Shown here in pieces: positions 1-12,950 of a DNA stretch of 64,000 nucleotides (position 1 is its first letter; each line of letters opens with the position of its first letter). A model generated the notes under the pieces. That model was given only the letters and a program-made list of their open reading frames with translations, made no database searches and was not told where the DNA came from. The position numbers and the translations under genes are program-made. This DNA is from Nematostella vectensis (taxonomy: Eukaryota; Cnidaria; Anthozoa; Actiniaria; Edwardsiidae). The stretch spans positions 8,860,022 to 8,924,021 of the forward strand of contig NC_064045.1 in the NCBI RefSeq assembly GCF_932526225.1. Reading direction: 5' to 3'.

Positions 1-565
1 AATGGTATGTGGTTTTTGTAAACCCTATAAAACGCGAGTTCGCGCGAATAACTCAAATCTGTAATATTGAGGTATTTTGGTCAACCTTCGAAAAAAAAAG
101 CCGCGAACCGAAAGGCCCGGGTCCAGTTATTTGTAACGTGGATCGACATGTCAATCAAATTACACGAGAAAATATATACGCGCGCTAAACCGATTCCTGT
201 CTTCATGTCTTCTTAATTATTGCTAAAGATCGTTGTGTGGAAGGTTACATGTTTTACCTCCATCTTTATATCTCAACCTGGTAGTTAAATGATTATTTAA
301 CTTCAGGAAAAAAATCTGCAAAATTTAGCGGATATTGTGTAGTCTATGAATTGTTTTGCATTGTGCCTGCGCTGCATTCAAAATGCCTCCGAGCGCGCGC
401 TGTTTTTGAAACCTACAACAAAACGATATTTTCTTTTTTAGCATATAATTCTCCACTTTTAATTATTCTTCGCTCCATTGTGGGTAGCATTGTAATAGAA
501 AACACTTCGCCAATATTTTGTGGTATTGCCGTCTCTGAATTTAACGGATTTAAGGAAAATAGTGC
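1..565 (+). repeat. Left arm of a long inverted repeat
   Basis: This arm matches the reverse complement of 3835-4382 with moderate divergence. Examples are AATGGTATGTGG at 1 against CCACATACCATT near 4370, and the GTCTCTGAATTT block near 530 against AAATTCAGAGAC near 3857. It sits just downstream of NIDO exon 5 and may start before the window. It could be one end of a transposon or a solo interspersed repeat. Confidence 0.8.
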
Positions 566-619
566 CTTTTTAGCAGAACTGAACTGTTCAACATTGGGGC
601 AAATTTGTTTACAACTCAC

Positions 620-3600
620 CGACTTCAAGATTCCCATAAAATGGAAATGTCTTCCCGGCATCAATACTGAGTCGGACGGTCACCAGCCCTGTCGTCGAAA
701 ATGGCGGTGTTGTACAGTAGGGACTCTCTGCTCCCTTGAATATTCCAACGCCCTGGTTTGAGTTGTTGAAGAGACACCGAAATCCAATCTCTGGCCAGAG
801 ACAAGCTTCCCATGGAGTGATCTGGTGCCCGCCACGAAGGCTAGCGTAGCTAGGGAAAAAGTGGACCAGTCCTGAAACAGAAAAGCTTAAATGCTGCTGA
901 TGGAGATGCAGGGACGTAACAGGGAGTGGGGCACTGGGGGCATGTGCCCCAAATATTTAAAAAAATTATAAGGAAATGACCAGTAGAGGCGTGGCTGTGC
1001 CCCCAAATATTTTCTCAATGTTTCTGTATTGTGCCCTCTAATGTTTCGAGGCCTGCTACGGCACTGAGATGGGCAATATTTGTGTGGAAAGGAGAGCTAA
1101 AGATCACAATCACATTTGATCATACATATCATCATACATGTCGCACATTCTTCGCTCATATCCCACCTTCTGTCAAGCATTTATGGTTATCTGCGTCCCT
1201 AAGATCGCCACTGACGTGGAACATCCATCTGCCAGGGGAGCCGACGTTCGAGGAACTGACAAGCTTAAGAACATCGGCAGTTCTTGAAAAGGGAAGCGTG
1301 TAGGAGACGGCGTCATCTAACAGACCTGCCTACAAAGAATGACAAAAGAGTGCTGCGAGTGGTAGTTATCTGTCGCGGAAAGTAGAAACGAAAAATGATT
1401 CACTGCGGCTCGTAGAAAAAAAAAGATGCAAATTGCAAAAGGATGCGACTGAAAACTTGCAAGCTACAAAAGGCACTATCTTTGCGAAACGAGTTGAAGA
1501 ATATTTAACAAATATATCTCATTTTTGTTTCCTCTAATAGATGCACAAAAAAGTACGTGACAACGTTAATTGAAATAGGTGGATTTTGTTACTGCAAAAT
1601 ATCATTTTCTTTTACGTGAGGTGTTAAAACAAAAGAAAACAAAATTACTTGACTTGATTTGTCAATTTTTCCTACCTGTGCTGGAACTCCACCAAGACCA
1701 TACCGATCCCCTCCATTCAGCATTCCTGTGGTCCATTCTAATGTTTCGTAATGAAACATTACAAAGGATAGATCACCGTCTGTAGCTAGAATAACTTGGA
1801 AAGTGTTCCCCTGTCGAAAATAAATCATATGCTGAGAACAGACAAATCTTAACCCCTAATTCGTTGCTGACATATCTATGGCATACTATAGAGATAGGAC
1901 CATGGCCAGACCCACCACACTATAGAGATAGGACCATGGCCAGACTCACTACACTAAAGAGATAGGGCCATGGCCAGACCCACTACGCTATAGAGATAGG
2001 ACCATGGCCAGACCCACTACACTATAGAGATAGGACCATGGCCAGACCCACCACACTATAGAGATAGGACCATGGCCAGACCCACTACACTATAGAGATA
2101 GGACCATGGCCAGACCCACCACACTATAGAGATAGGACCATGGCCAGACCCACCACACTATAGAGATAGGACCATGGCCAGACCCACCACAATATAGAGA
2201 TATGACCATAGCCAGACCCACCACGCTATAGAAAAGGACCATAGCCAGACCCACCACACTATAGAGATAGGACCATGGCCAGATACATTATAGCGATATA
2301 ACGGAATATAAAACATATAGGGGGGGGGTAAATTTGTAAGTGACAGCTATTTTGAATGTTTGTTAATCCGATCAGCGGGTACCAGGTCTCTTTAACACAG
2401 TCCCTTGATACGCTGCACCCACTTACTTTGTCTTTATACCTCGACCTCTGCCCATAATACGCCACCTTGTACCACGTGGCGGTTAAAACCCACCGAGCCT
2501 TGAAGTTAGGGTAGCCGTAGAACCCTCGGCGTATGTGCTTACTCGCCTTGAAGCAAATGTCAGAATTCGCACTTATTCGGTACCAGACCTTCCCGCCACT
2601 TCGGGTGTTCACATCTGCCCAGTAAGGGGCAATCATTGTGGTGTTTGCTTGTTCGCGAAGATCCGTACCGTCGTATGTACGTAAGCTCGTCCCGAAAGAT
2701 ATAACTCCATTTGAATTTATCTGTTAAAAAAGCAGATTCCGTGTTATGCAATTTTTCTTTTTTATCGACTTCAATATTTTGCCCCTTATTTAGCAGTCAT
2801 TATAATCACGTAGAGTTACTAAAAGTAGAATAGATGGGAATTTATATGGCGCGCTGGTGATCACCAAAATTGAGTCCCCTCTCTTTATCCAAAGCAATCT
2901 TCCTACATCATGCAAAATGATTACCACAGTCAGCAATATGGGTGTTGTGCCAAACATTTTAGGGATATTTAGAAACAAGAAATATTTGAATTAAAACAAA
3001 AACTGCAACGTGGTTGCTGAACAAACATCCATTCTTCTTCCCTCCGTCCATACCTAAATATTGGAAGAGATTCCCACCTATTAAAAGCTAATACCATCTG
3101 TCCAAGCCTGGGCATGCGCATAAGGTAACATCATTGCTTCCCACACTATTTATCCTTAGTAAACAAACAGTTTCCTCGACGATTGTAATACAATTTCTAT
3201 ACCTACAAGTCGATTAATTCTTAGATATTTTACCAGTCATTTTACCAGGTTTTATCAACCAGTTTTCCTTAACCCTGCCTCTACTTTCCAATCGACGGAA
3301 TTTTAAAACTTTATCTTCTTGTAAATCTTAATAATTATTGAATCAATATTCATGACTCCTTTGTCCCCGGAGGCCTTGTTTGTTGGTGACAGCTAAGCAA
3401 ATAGATACTACTATAAATAACGCTTGAAAATTATGACTTAGTGCCGAACTCTGAGTTCAGATTAAAAGCTACGTTGCAACAACTTGGCTGTTCGTGCCGT
3501 GTGTATTCCCTCCCGCTCAGCACTTTGAGTTAGTTCACCCCTTTACGACATAGGCCCTAACCCTCACCCCTAATGGGCAAAGCATGAGGGACCTTTAGTA

Positions 3601-6600
3601 AGAACAGCAAGGACAGTTCAGGACCTTTAGTAAGGACAGTAAGGACAGTTCTTAAAGCCTTCCTCTTATATAAATCTTGCCAAAAGAAAGCAAAGATTAA
3701 CTTTCAAATTCTGAAAAGGGAATTGAATTTGATTGAAATTTAAATTTTCTACAGAGCTTTGAAAATTTTCCTGGCCGCCGAAAGGAGAACGAACCTTAAT
3801 AATTCAAAGTTTTGGCGGGAAAATATAAAACAACGCATTTTCCTTAAATCCGTTGAAATTCAGAGACGGCAATACCACAAAATATTGGCGAAGTGTTTTC
3901 TATTGCAATGCTACCCGTAAATTAAGCGAAGAATAAGTGAAAGCCGGGAATCATATGCGAGAAAAAGTAAATATAGTTTTGTTATAGATTTAAAAAAACA
4001 GCGTGCGCTCGTGGGAATGTCGTCATTCTTCAAAATGAAAAAAAACAACTTGCAGACTATAAAATGTTTGCTAAATTTTGCAGATTTGTTTTAAATTAAT
4101 TGTAGTAAATAATCAGTTGTCTATCAGGTTGAGATATTAAGATGAGGGTACAATTTGTAACCTTCAGCAATAACTAAGAAAACATGTAGACAGGAACTAT
4201 GTATATCGCGCGCTTATATTTTCTCATGTAATTTGATTGACATCTCGATCTACATCACAACTGACTGGACCGGGCCTTCCAGTGCACGGCCCCTTTTTCC
4301 GAAGGTTGACCAATATACCTCAATTTTTCAGATTTTGAGTTATAGCACGTTTTATAGGGTCCATACAAACCACATACCATTTGGAAGATGAAAATATAAA
4401 GAATTGACCAAATCTATCAACTTTGAAAGGTTATATGGACTTTAAAAGAATGTCGGGTGTTTCAGACTGTTACAGTGGTGTGCTCGCGAGGCTTGCGAGG
4501 CGGGGTAAATATAGATGTGCAGTAATTTCGTAAATATCTAAATTAGTCAATTAACTTTTGAACATTGAAAAACTCTTTTTAGAAGATCAGCTGTATGTAG
4601 CGTGAAAAATTTCCACGTTTTTGTTAAAATAAATACACCGCTCTCTGGTTATTTAACTAGCACTAAATATGTCGCTTTAGAAAAGGTTATATAGTTCATA
4701 GTCTATACGCATTCCAAACTCTCTTAATACAAAAGGCGCACTCTTTCGGAGATGAACCGTGATACGGTTCGTGGACCAGAAGAGCAAACATTTCAAAATA
4801 TCAGCCGAAGAAAATCACTCAGATATATACAAGCCCAACCTGTACCACATGCAGTGTACTATCACAACCACTTGGTGAAAATAGTGTATAAGTAATAAGA
4901 AACCATCAAGCATCAAGCATAACCGCAATGCTAGCACTATTATTTGCAAGCAGCTTTGGGTTTCTAATGCGTACTTCTCATCTGGAGCCACGAGGTTTTA
5001 CTGCCATAAAACAAACCATTTTCAAATTAAATATAAGCTAACCAAGCACCTTGGTCACAAATCGGACACCTTGGTCATTAACCGGACAGCTTGGTCACAA
5101 ACCGGACACCTTAGTAACCAACTAGACAGCTTGGTCACCAACCGGACACCTTGGTAACAAATCGGACACTTTGGTCCCAAACCGGACATCTTGGTCACCA
5201 ACCGGACACCTTGGTCATAAACCGGACACCGTGGCACCTTCCTTGGTCACCATTATTTTAAAACTAGCAAGGTCACCAATGAGGCATTTTGTGACCTTGT
5301 TAATTAAAAAAACATGAATTGATTGGATGCCCACTAATGAATTGTAGCAGTTGTTTAACAAATAGATCTCATTTTTGCGTGCGTCTGTCCTCTAATAGAT
5401 ACACAGATGACGTGTCATTAACAAAAAAGTACGCAACGAGACGCAGTCGATCAGAGCGCGCGATTTACGAGTGTCGTTGTACAATATTAAGAAGATGTAC
5501 TGAAAATATGTACCTAGATAACGCGAAAACGGTATTGTAGTTTTTATGTCAGTTCTACGGCGAAACATATCATGGATATCTTTAAATTGCTACTTATTGC
5601 AGAATATCGATAAACTACGTGATTATCCTGCAATATTCAGCATAATTTGGCGCCAGTTAAACTGGAGCTTTCTTATCAAGTCCATTTTTACAGACACCAT
5701 GGTCACCATAATACCACCTATATTCGACATTAAAAAATGTCAATCAACCACTCCTTTGTTATGTTGTTATTTGTAGCTAAGAATAGTTTTTTTTTACATG
5801 GAAAGTCATCTGCGATTAACGTCTGATAAACACATTCTGAACGAAAATTACATTCGCCGATGAATTGGATAGTTTGTGTCAAACTCACGTTGTGAGAATC
5901 GTAAATATAATGGTCTGGGCGAAATGCCAGTGACAAATAACATAAAGCAGACTATTTAAGCATAACTCTATGTCTAATAAAAAACATTTAGTAGTTCCAG
6001 CTCGTTTTTTTTGCAAGCTATCTTAAAATCGGTTTCGGGGGTTTTCAGCACAAAGATAACAACACGTTTTCACTGTCAATTCTGGAAGTTGCGGGCTACG
6101 GAAGTGCTGCTTTTTAGTCGGTAGCTGATAAAATACCTCTTTCTAGTTTTATTGCCGAAAGCTCTATATATCAATGCTCTATAATTGTTTCCCTGGGGCC
6201 TGATGCTGAAAGTGGCTACTTGTTTCTGCTAGCCTCGCGGTTTTTTCTTGTGGTTTAGATGTTTAGAATAGCTGTAAAGTTGCATTTACGCTGACGTATA
6301 CAGCGCCGCAAAAATCGCCAACACTTAACGCCACATAAAAAGATACCGAAAAACAGTGAAAAGGAATGACGAAAAAAAAATCAGTGGCTTTTCGGTTTTG
6401 TTGAAATTGAGATTTTTAAGCCAATTTTGATAAGGGCGATTTACTTCGAGAAAAAAAAAGGCTTATTACTTGTTAGTAACATGTATTGCATGTTCAATTG
6501 ATATAATCTTGATTAAGGTGAGAGTTTGATCCAACAGATTAATTGCAAAAAATGAAAGTTGCTCTAAACTAAGTACATTTTGATTAGCAGGATAAAGAAT

Positions 6601-8803
6601 TTGTCGTTCCATAGATCTAATTCCAAATCCGCAAGCCAAAAACAAATCACTTTTATCAGCTTTTATAACCACAATCATTTGACCCCAACGGATGACACGA
6701 AAACTCAAATCTTATTAAAAAGGGGTTCAAAAGAAAAGTAGTTACCCATATGCTTAACACGAAAGAAATCATTACGCATACAGTAGTTGCTCGTCCGACT
6801 TTTCCTTCCTGATATTTACCCTGAATTTTAATTTACACAGCTCAAATTGACAAAGTGTTTTTATCCCACACGACGCCAAGAATTTGCGGTTGCACTCTGG
6901 TCTTGTCCCACTCACAGTTGCGTTTTGCAATGCAGTTCTACTAAGACTGTTTTCATTTTTCCGTAAAATTTGCTTCCTTCTTTCTACTACAGAATTCTCA
7001 ATTAACAGACTCAACGCGTCTAATACCTTCAAAAATAGCTTTTCCCCCGAATTCTTAAGACCCTTATAATCCCCTGTATGTCTGTAGTATAAATTATGTA
7101 CGCCAATTGGCAAGTATATTTCACATCATTTCTTCCTAAATAATAGCTTGTCCACTTATTGCAAAATTTGACACATTGAAGATTAGTTTACCTGAGGGAT
7201 CTATCTTTAAGAGATGTATTTTGTGGGTAACGACAAAACTCGGTAAAAATTATAAAGAAAAAGTATGCCCTTAGTCACTCCAGCATGTTTTCAGCAACGA
7301 ACCAGCGAGAGTTCAGCGTTATTCACAAAAGGCTATATTCAAATCTAACTTGAAATCCACTTGTTCCTTGTCAAATAAACAACGAGAAATTCGCAATAAA
7401 AGCTGTTTGGTGACTACAAATTTTGCAGAATAATTGATGTCCGTTTTGTTGATTTGTTTAAAACTCAAAAGGTTTGAAAATAGTCTTAATTCAAATCCCT
7501 TCAATTACTGCAAACAAAACGATACACCTTTTTCATGGCAACAGCATCGTTAGAGGGGTGACAAACGTGTTTTTGTAATCTTTAAAACAATGAAACTACT
7601 GTATGATCGTTTGCTTATGCAATTTACTTTCTTAATTCTGGCTAAGTTATTCTAAATTTAGTCCCCGTATGCTATGGCAGGGCTTCATGCGATGTTTACT
7701 TTAGAAAAAAAATTTCCAACTGTGAAGATAGAAGCAGGTACCCGGGATAGATGCGAATCGTATTCAAATCATTGGATGAATAGATTGTGTGTCTTCTGTG
7801 ATTAGAGACCGAAAGAATATAATCCTATAAAGAAATAACTTGCTTCTTACTTTTTAAGATAAACAGTTGATTTTTTTGTAAGAAAAAAGGGCATTGCTAA
7901 TATGCATTTTATTTAATTTTGCGTGAAAACATTTTTTTTGCATAAACAGGTTTATAAATTCACGAGAACGGAATTAATACCACATTTTAGCAAGATCTAA
8001 AATAAACTTGGGAAATAACTTTTAGATGTAAGGAAAAAGTATATCAGACAGTGATATCTGCATGTTGTTCGGTATGAAATTCGACCCGAAGAAAAAGTAT
8101 AATTTCCATTACACCTGGTGTTTCCATAACATACAAGATTGCTATAAACACTGGACAGTTTTTTTATATTACTTTTGCAGTGTCAGGGCATGTCTAGTTA
8201 ATAGTAAATTCAGCCAATTAAAACTTTAACTTTTAATGATCTTAGCATTTTAGCTTGAGTATTATACAGTAAGCAAAATATTTTTGAAATCTTTTATTCT
8301 GCACAATTTGTCATTTTGGCGTCAGTGCCGTGTATGTGATGTCGTTGTTTTTGTTAATATACTCGCTTTTATACGCCTCAAAACATGTAAGCTGTGTTAA
8401 CCTCATACAATAACAATATATATATACACACACGAGAGTATACCAATAATCGATAATAAACATACATGAGTTGACTCTATAATTCTTTTTAAGACGAATA
8501 GGATATCGTCTTGATCACTTACTCATATTTAAATAGGCGATATACAAAAGTGTGATGTGATAAAGAAATCATGCTACTTACAAATAATGTAGACTGCTCT
8601 CGTCTATGAAATAGAAGCCTTGGTACCAGAATGATTTCCTCAGAGCAACCGTCGTCTAGGTTTTCCACAAAAGAGTCACCATGCTCCGAGCCAAACGGGT
8701 AGAAAAATTGCATGGATCTTGCATCCACGAGTGATTTGTAAACAAATCCTGCAACAATCAGTGTTGTGTATACTCTGAACCGATACAAGATGCCAAATTC
8801 CAT
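620..8803 (-). CDS. Secreted NIDO-domain protein with TIG-like domain (partial, 3' end off left edge)
   Basis: Five coding exons read right to left: 8803-8582, 2720-2427, 1810-1676, 1329-1167 and 871-620. Phases agree at every junction and give 355 residues before the window ends. The ATG at 8803 opens a signal-peptide-like stretch (hydrophobic run around VYTTLIVAGFVY). A NIDO (nidogen extracellular) domain follows: FYPFGSEHGDSF and DDG..SEEI in exon 1, NSNGVISFG and IAPYWADVNTR in exon 2, NTFQVILATDG and EWTTG in exon 3, SSSNVGSPGRWMF in exon 4. Exon 5 encodes a Cys-containing IPT/TIG-like beta domain (SYASLRGGHQITP, later CTTPPFSTTG). NIDO proteins of this type are extracellular matrix or mucin-like, often with AMOP and VWD domains further on; those would lie outside the window. 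The 5.9-kb first intron and the second intron hold repeats. Domain calls are from remembered motifs. I cannot name the ortholog. Confidence 0.87.
1869..2285. repeat. 34-bp minisatellite, about 12 copies
   Basis: Tandem units resembling CTATAGAGATAGGACCATGG plus CCAGACCCACCACA. The array lies in the intron between NIDO exons 2 and 3. Copies are nearly identical, so the array is young or homogenised. Confidence 0.95.
3835..4382 (-). repeat. Right arm of a long inverted repeat
   Basis: Reverse-complement partner of 1-565, lying in the first intron of the NIDO gene. The arms enclose about 3.3 kb that includes NIDO exons 2 to 5, so the interior is not a simple transposon cargo. I see no transposase between the arms. 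Confidence 0.8.
5044..5240. repeat. 20-bp minisatellite, about 9 copies
   Basis: Imperfect tandem units of the form ACCTTGGTCACAAACCGGAC in the first intron of the NIDO gene. The short open frames across it are repeat artefacts. Confidence 0.9.
5241..8581. other. Rest of NIDO intron 1, no supported feature
   Basis: AT-rich intronic sequence. Short open frames occur on both strands (for example 6466-6708 and 6772-7113, minus), but none shows a recognisable domain or a pair of splice sites that would fit the NIDO gene. Confidence 0.6.
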
Positions 8804-11439
8804 ACTCCAATGCGATTTTAGTCAACTGGATGTCTGTTGTGTTAACCTATTTTGCACTGAGGTTTTTCTGTTTACAGTTAAAATTAACCAGTTCTGGAAT
8901 GAGACGTTGAAATACATTTGTGACTTCTTTGTTCTGAGGTTAGCCTAGTGGGAACACATCTACAGTTTTTTTTTATTCAATTTGAGTAGGATTTCGATAA
9001 TGTGATTGGTCTGTAAAGTGTGACGTCAGAATATCTGACTGCATTTCGCTTTTCCGAGGCAGTACTAATGGTTTGATTAAGCTATCACTGATTCAGCCTA
9101 CTTAAGATAGCGCGCAAGTATGCATCGATATCAAAAACAGTCATTTTAACCAAGCAAACATCTGCTTTATCATATCAGTCATTGACACTCTTTAATTTAT
9201 TTTAGTACCGACATAACACTATTCAAATATTCAAATTTATATTTGAAACTTTCACGCGATTATTTTGGAATTGATACTCCCAGTCCGCCCCAAATATTGA
9301 TAACACGTCATTTTTATCCCTTTTCTACCTTGAATTTCCATTGATATTTCTTTCTATTCATGTTTCTTTTTGTCGGGTGGTAAGCGTTTTGATAGCGGGT
9401 TGTCTTTCATGTTTTGTATCCTATGGTAAAGAATCACTTGACAAAGCTATCAACTCAAGTACTTATAATCGATAATTAATTCACATCACGAAATGCCTCA
9501 ACCCTGGTCACGGCAAATTGCTCTGTCATCTTAAAACAACACGACAAATGAACTCTTTAGCCCGATACGGTCGAACAGGAAGTCTGGATCGCTAATAAAA
9601 TACATGCCTATGATTTACAAGAAATTACAACTCAGAAAGGAAATACGGTGCAGCGTTTACTTCCGTGGCCAAAAAACAAAGACAATGTAAAGCCAATTAG
9701 TATGCGACAATTTTTCCGTTTCAATTGGTATATACTTCATAGCTAGGAGGCTTCTTTCACGGTCCTATGTGCACTCAACATTTCTTCTCCATGCTCGTTG
9801 GGTAGTGAAGCTCATTCAATCCGATGGGGCGCACGCTTTTCAAATCCTTATTGACTTATTTCGCAAACTGTCAATTCGTCCAATTTTCAATGCGTCAGCA
9901 GTCATAGTTTGAATGACCTTTTCGTTCTGCCAAAAAATAGTCATAGTTTGAATGACCTTACTCTGTTCTGCCAAAAAATAGTCATAGTTTTATTGGCGTT
10001 TCTCTGTTTTGCCAAAAAATAGTCATAGTTTGATTAACCTTTCTCTTTGCTGCATAAAAATAATCATAGTTGCCTTTTTCCATGCTGCAAAAAAGAGAGA
10101 CCAATAGTCTAAGGATGCTTACGTACATTTCAAATTCTTCCATTCTCTGAAAATAACGCAGCAAAAAAGATGGAAAGGGGTGGCGGTTCGGGCTTTCTTT
10201 GCCATACAAACACTTTTAAAAGGGAGATGGAGCCATATTATATGTCGGCTCTTGTGAACCGTTTCTGGGAAAAGCGCCTTTGCTAATTAATGGAAATGAG
10301 CGTTGCTCGGCTTTATTTGTGAACTATCCTTGCAGATGGCAGAGCTTATCAATTAGAAATTTGAACACATAAGAGATAATCAGTGTTTGTTAAAATAGAG
10401 TGATGGGTCGTGAATCAAAACAACCATGCGACTTTTTGATACAATTGAATGTCCACATTGGCGACGTGAGCAGATAAAGGCTAGACTCCATTTGGTCGCA
10501 CTCGATCCGCACACCATCGCAGCCAACCTCACCCTGTGATCATGTGCGATACGGAAAAACAGTTTCCTCTCTAATGTGTTTATTTATCCCTATCGCAGCC
10601 ATAGGACTGAATTACAGGAACAATTACAAAACATTTAAATACTTGACAGAAACAAAGTCACTGAGCTTCTTGGTTCTTGACGGTGCAGCACGTCGGGTTC
10701 CTTTTGGAATATGCATTTTTTTATTATATTGTAGTCCTGATTGACACTCGATGTCATGAAGACAGGGCTTCGATTTTATCATTTTGCTTTCAGGTGAATT
10801 GCTTAGAAAAATGTCTTCAAGCCTTTTTATCACGAAATTTCATTCAATTGGTATTGGGTTTCCGCTAAAGTCTGTCCTTCACCACGGGGTCGTCGTCTCT
10901 TTTTTTAGATATTATTTTATTATCTAAACAGAGTCAGGGGAGGCCCTTGGCGGCGCCTCTTTACCCAAACCGAATCTAGTCTACTAGCAGGCGTTTGTTT
11001 CGTTGGTGTTTCAGCGGAGAAAAAACCCGGATTTCGTTCGCGTCGAATGGCCGCCATTTTGAATTACGACCACGCGCGAACAAAGCAACTAATTCAAAAT
11101 GGCCATTCGAAGTTTTTTCGATAAAATACCAACAACAAACGCCTACAACAACGTCTACCCAGGTACCCCAGTAATAACCATAGAGATCTAACGCTTCCTC
11201 TTTTTGGCGAGCGACAGCTGGTTCCCGTACCAGGCGGCCTAAACTTTTGACGGACTTGATAAGAATCATCTTCCTGCTTTTCCAGCGAAACACTGTAAGC
11301 AGTTCAATACGCACCTTTTCCGGCTGTCTGTCAAACATCCCGCGAAATTTCAACCAATCATATTGCAGTTTAGAGCGGCTACCAAGCTCTTCTACGAAAT
11401 ACTGTAGATGTTCCGTTTTTATCCCATTCAGTCCATTGC
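8804..11439. other. Intergenic stretch between NIDO and TIFA-like genes
   Basis: AT-rich, no supported gene. It should hold the NIDO promoter near 8804-9000. A minus-strand open frame at 10976-11353 has no recognisable domain and no start context I trust. An imperfect array near 9900-10098 is listed separately. Confidence 0.6.
9899..10098. repeat. Imperfect tandem repeat of about 48 bp, four copies
   Basis: Four diverged units around AAAAAATAGTCATAGTTTGA separated by CTCTGTTCTGCC-like spacers. Confidence 0.75.
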
Positions 11440-11486
11440 GTTAATCGTTCTTTGTTAATTTAGAGGACTAAGGGAAATCACCGAAG
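11440..11486 (+). other. Possible 5' non-coding exon of the TIFA-like gene
   Basis: A good donor (CACCGAAG then GTATGT at 11487) lies 1.45 kb upstream of the acceptor that precedes the TIFA-like start codon (TTCTTAAAG at 12932-12940). The coding exon needs an upstream exon, and this is a candidate. Its left boundary is unknown and it rests on the donor motif alone. Confidence 0.25.
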
Positions 11487-12044
11487 GTATGTTGTTATAA
11501 ACCACACGTGTTCTTTACTTAAACTGATATATAATATATATAACTTACCAATTAGCGATCGTATACGAGTATATAAGTAAGTATGGAAACTTAACCTTAG
11601 ATCGTGTGCGATCGATTGTTCCCCTGGTTGGAAATGCTTTACTGATCGTCGCGATTTTCATGGCAAATTAAAGCTCAGATATAGGGGAATCTTTTTTGTA
11701 GCGATCAGTAGAGAATTCCGTAAGTTTTAGCCGAACACAACCCGGGGAACCGAGACGAGCGTTGTATTGACACGAACTCAGAACAAGACTTTCGCCGTAA
11801 TTTCCCGAAACCCAAACGAAACTAACAACAAATCGATCCCTGAAATGTATAGATGATGTTTCAAGAAATTATTTCTTTGCAATTACAGTTTCTCGGGTAC
11901 GATCAGTGATACAGTTTGATACTGATCTTGGTTTACACGTGTTTATATCTATATATTTAGAACGCGAAAAGTCACGCAATTATGACACGCTGGGTACTGG
12001 GGTCTCTGATAAAAACAGACGAGGTTGATCGTCGGCAGTATCGA

Positions 12045-12295
12045 TTTTAACCCTAAGGGATGGCACTTTGGGCATGGTCTAAAGAAATTCTTAGATAGCA
12101 CATTGGGTGTGGTCAAAGGAATTTTATACCTAAGAGATAGCAGAATCGGAAAAAAATAGCAATTGGTTTAAGTTTATAACCTAAGAGATAACAAAATTGG
12201 AAAATAAAGTTTGCCCTAAGAGATAGCAAAGTCGAAAAATCCTTCAATACCCCCTAAGGGATGGCAGTTGGTAAATATTTTATACCCTAAAAGAT
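12045..12295 (+). repeat. Dispersed repeat, copy 1
   Basis: Contains CCCTAAGGGATGGCACTTTG and several CCCTAAGAGATGGCAAA-type sub-repeats. A second copy lies at 55090-55320 in a formin intron with the same order of motifs. Confidence 0.8.
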
Positions 12296-12950
12296 TGGAC
12301 GATCACCTCCGTATACTTCCCGTCCCCCCCTGGCATTATTATATCTATGGATGCAATGGCTATGGTTATGGATGGACTGGTTTTGCTATGGACAAACTGA
12401 TTTATGGACGAGCTGGTTTATGGAGAAAACAATGTTTAGAATTGGGTGTTTTGCTTAAAACCTTAACCACTTATTGCATTATATAATTGGGTATATTTGT
12501 AGAATTGGGTGTTTTGCTTAAATCTTTAACCACTATTTCATTTAGCATCAAGTTATGATAGTTAATTCTTGTTTTTGTTTGGTCCTATTCCCAATCAAAA
12601 GCTTTATTCACATATAAGTGCTACTTATCATATTTGTCCCAAGTGTGCACGTCATCAACACAAAGCAAGAATAGATCCCCCAAACATTATTATTTAGAGG
12701 AGGGGATACCTGAGATCTATACCCCTTTTGTTAAAAAATATATATATTGTCTTTTATTAAGCAATTGATTTATACATGTAACATTTGCATGTAACACTTG
12801 TAACAACTTTGCCCCTCTCTGCCCATTGCCCCTGGATATAATTCCATTTTCAAATTCTTGGGAAACATGAAACTATATTTTAATGTTAGTGCAACATTTC
12901 AATTTTATCTGACGGCGAATGTTGTTTTAATTCTTAAAGGTATTTGAATA

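Noticed and set aside
1-4382. A single 4.4-kb transposon bounded by the inverted arms
   Set aside because: The interior holds conserved host NIDO exons and no transposase, so two inverted repeat copies are the simpler reading.
6466-7113. Minus-strand frames of 80 and 113 residues in NIDO intron 1
   Set aside because: The NIDO domain is complete without them and exon 1 joins exon 2 in phase. No family resemblance was seen.
10976-11353. 125-residue minus-strand frame
   Set aside because: No recognisable domain and no splice signals linking it to a gene. It covers a likely promoter-side region of the TIFA-like gene.
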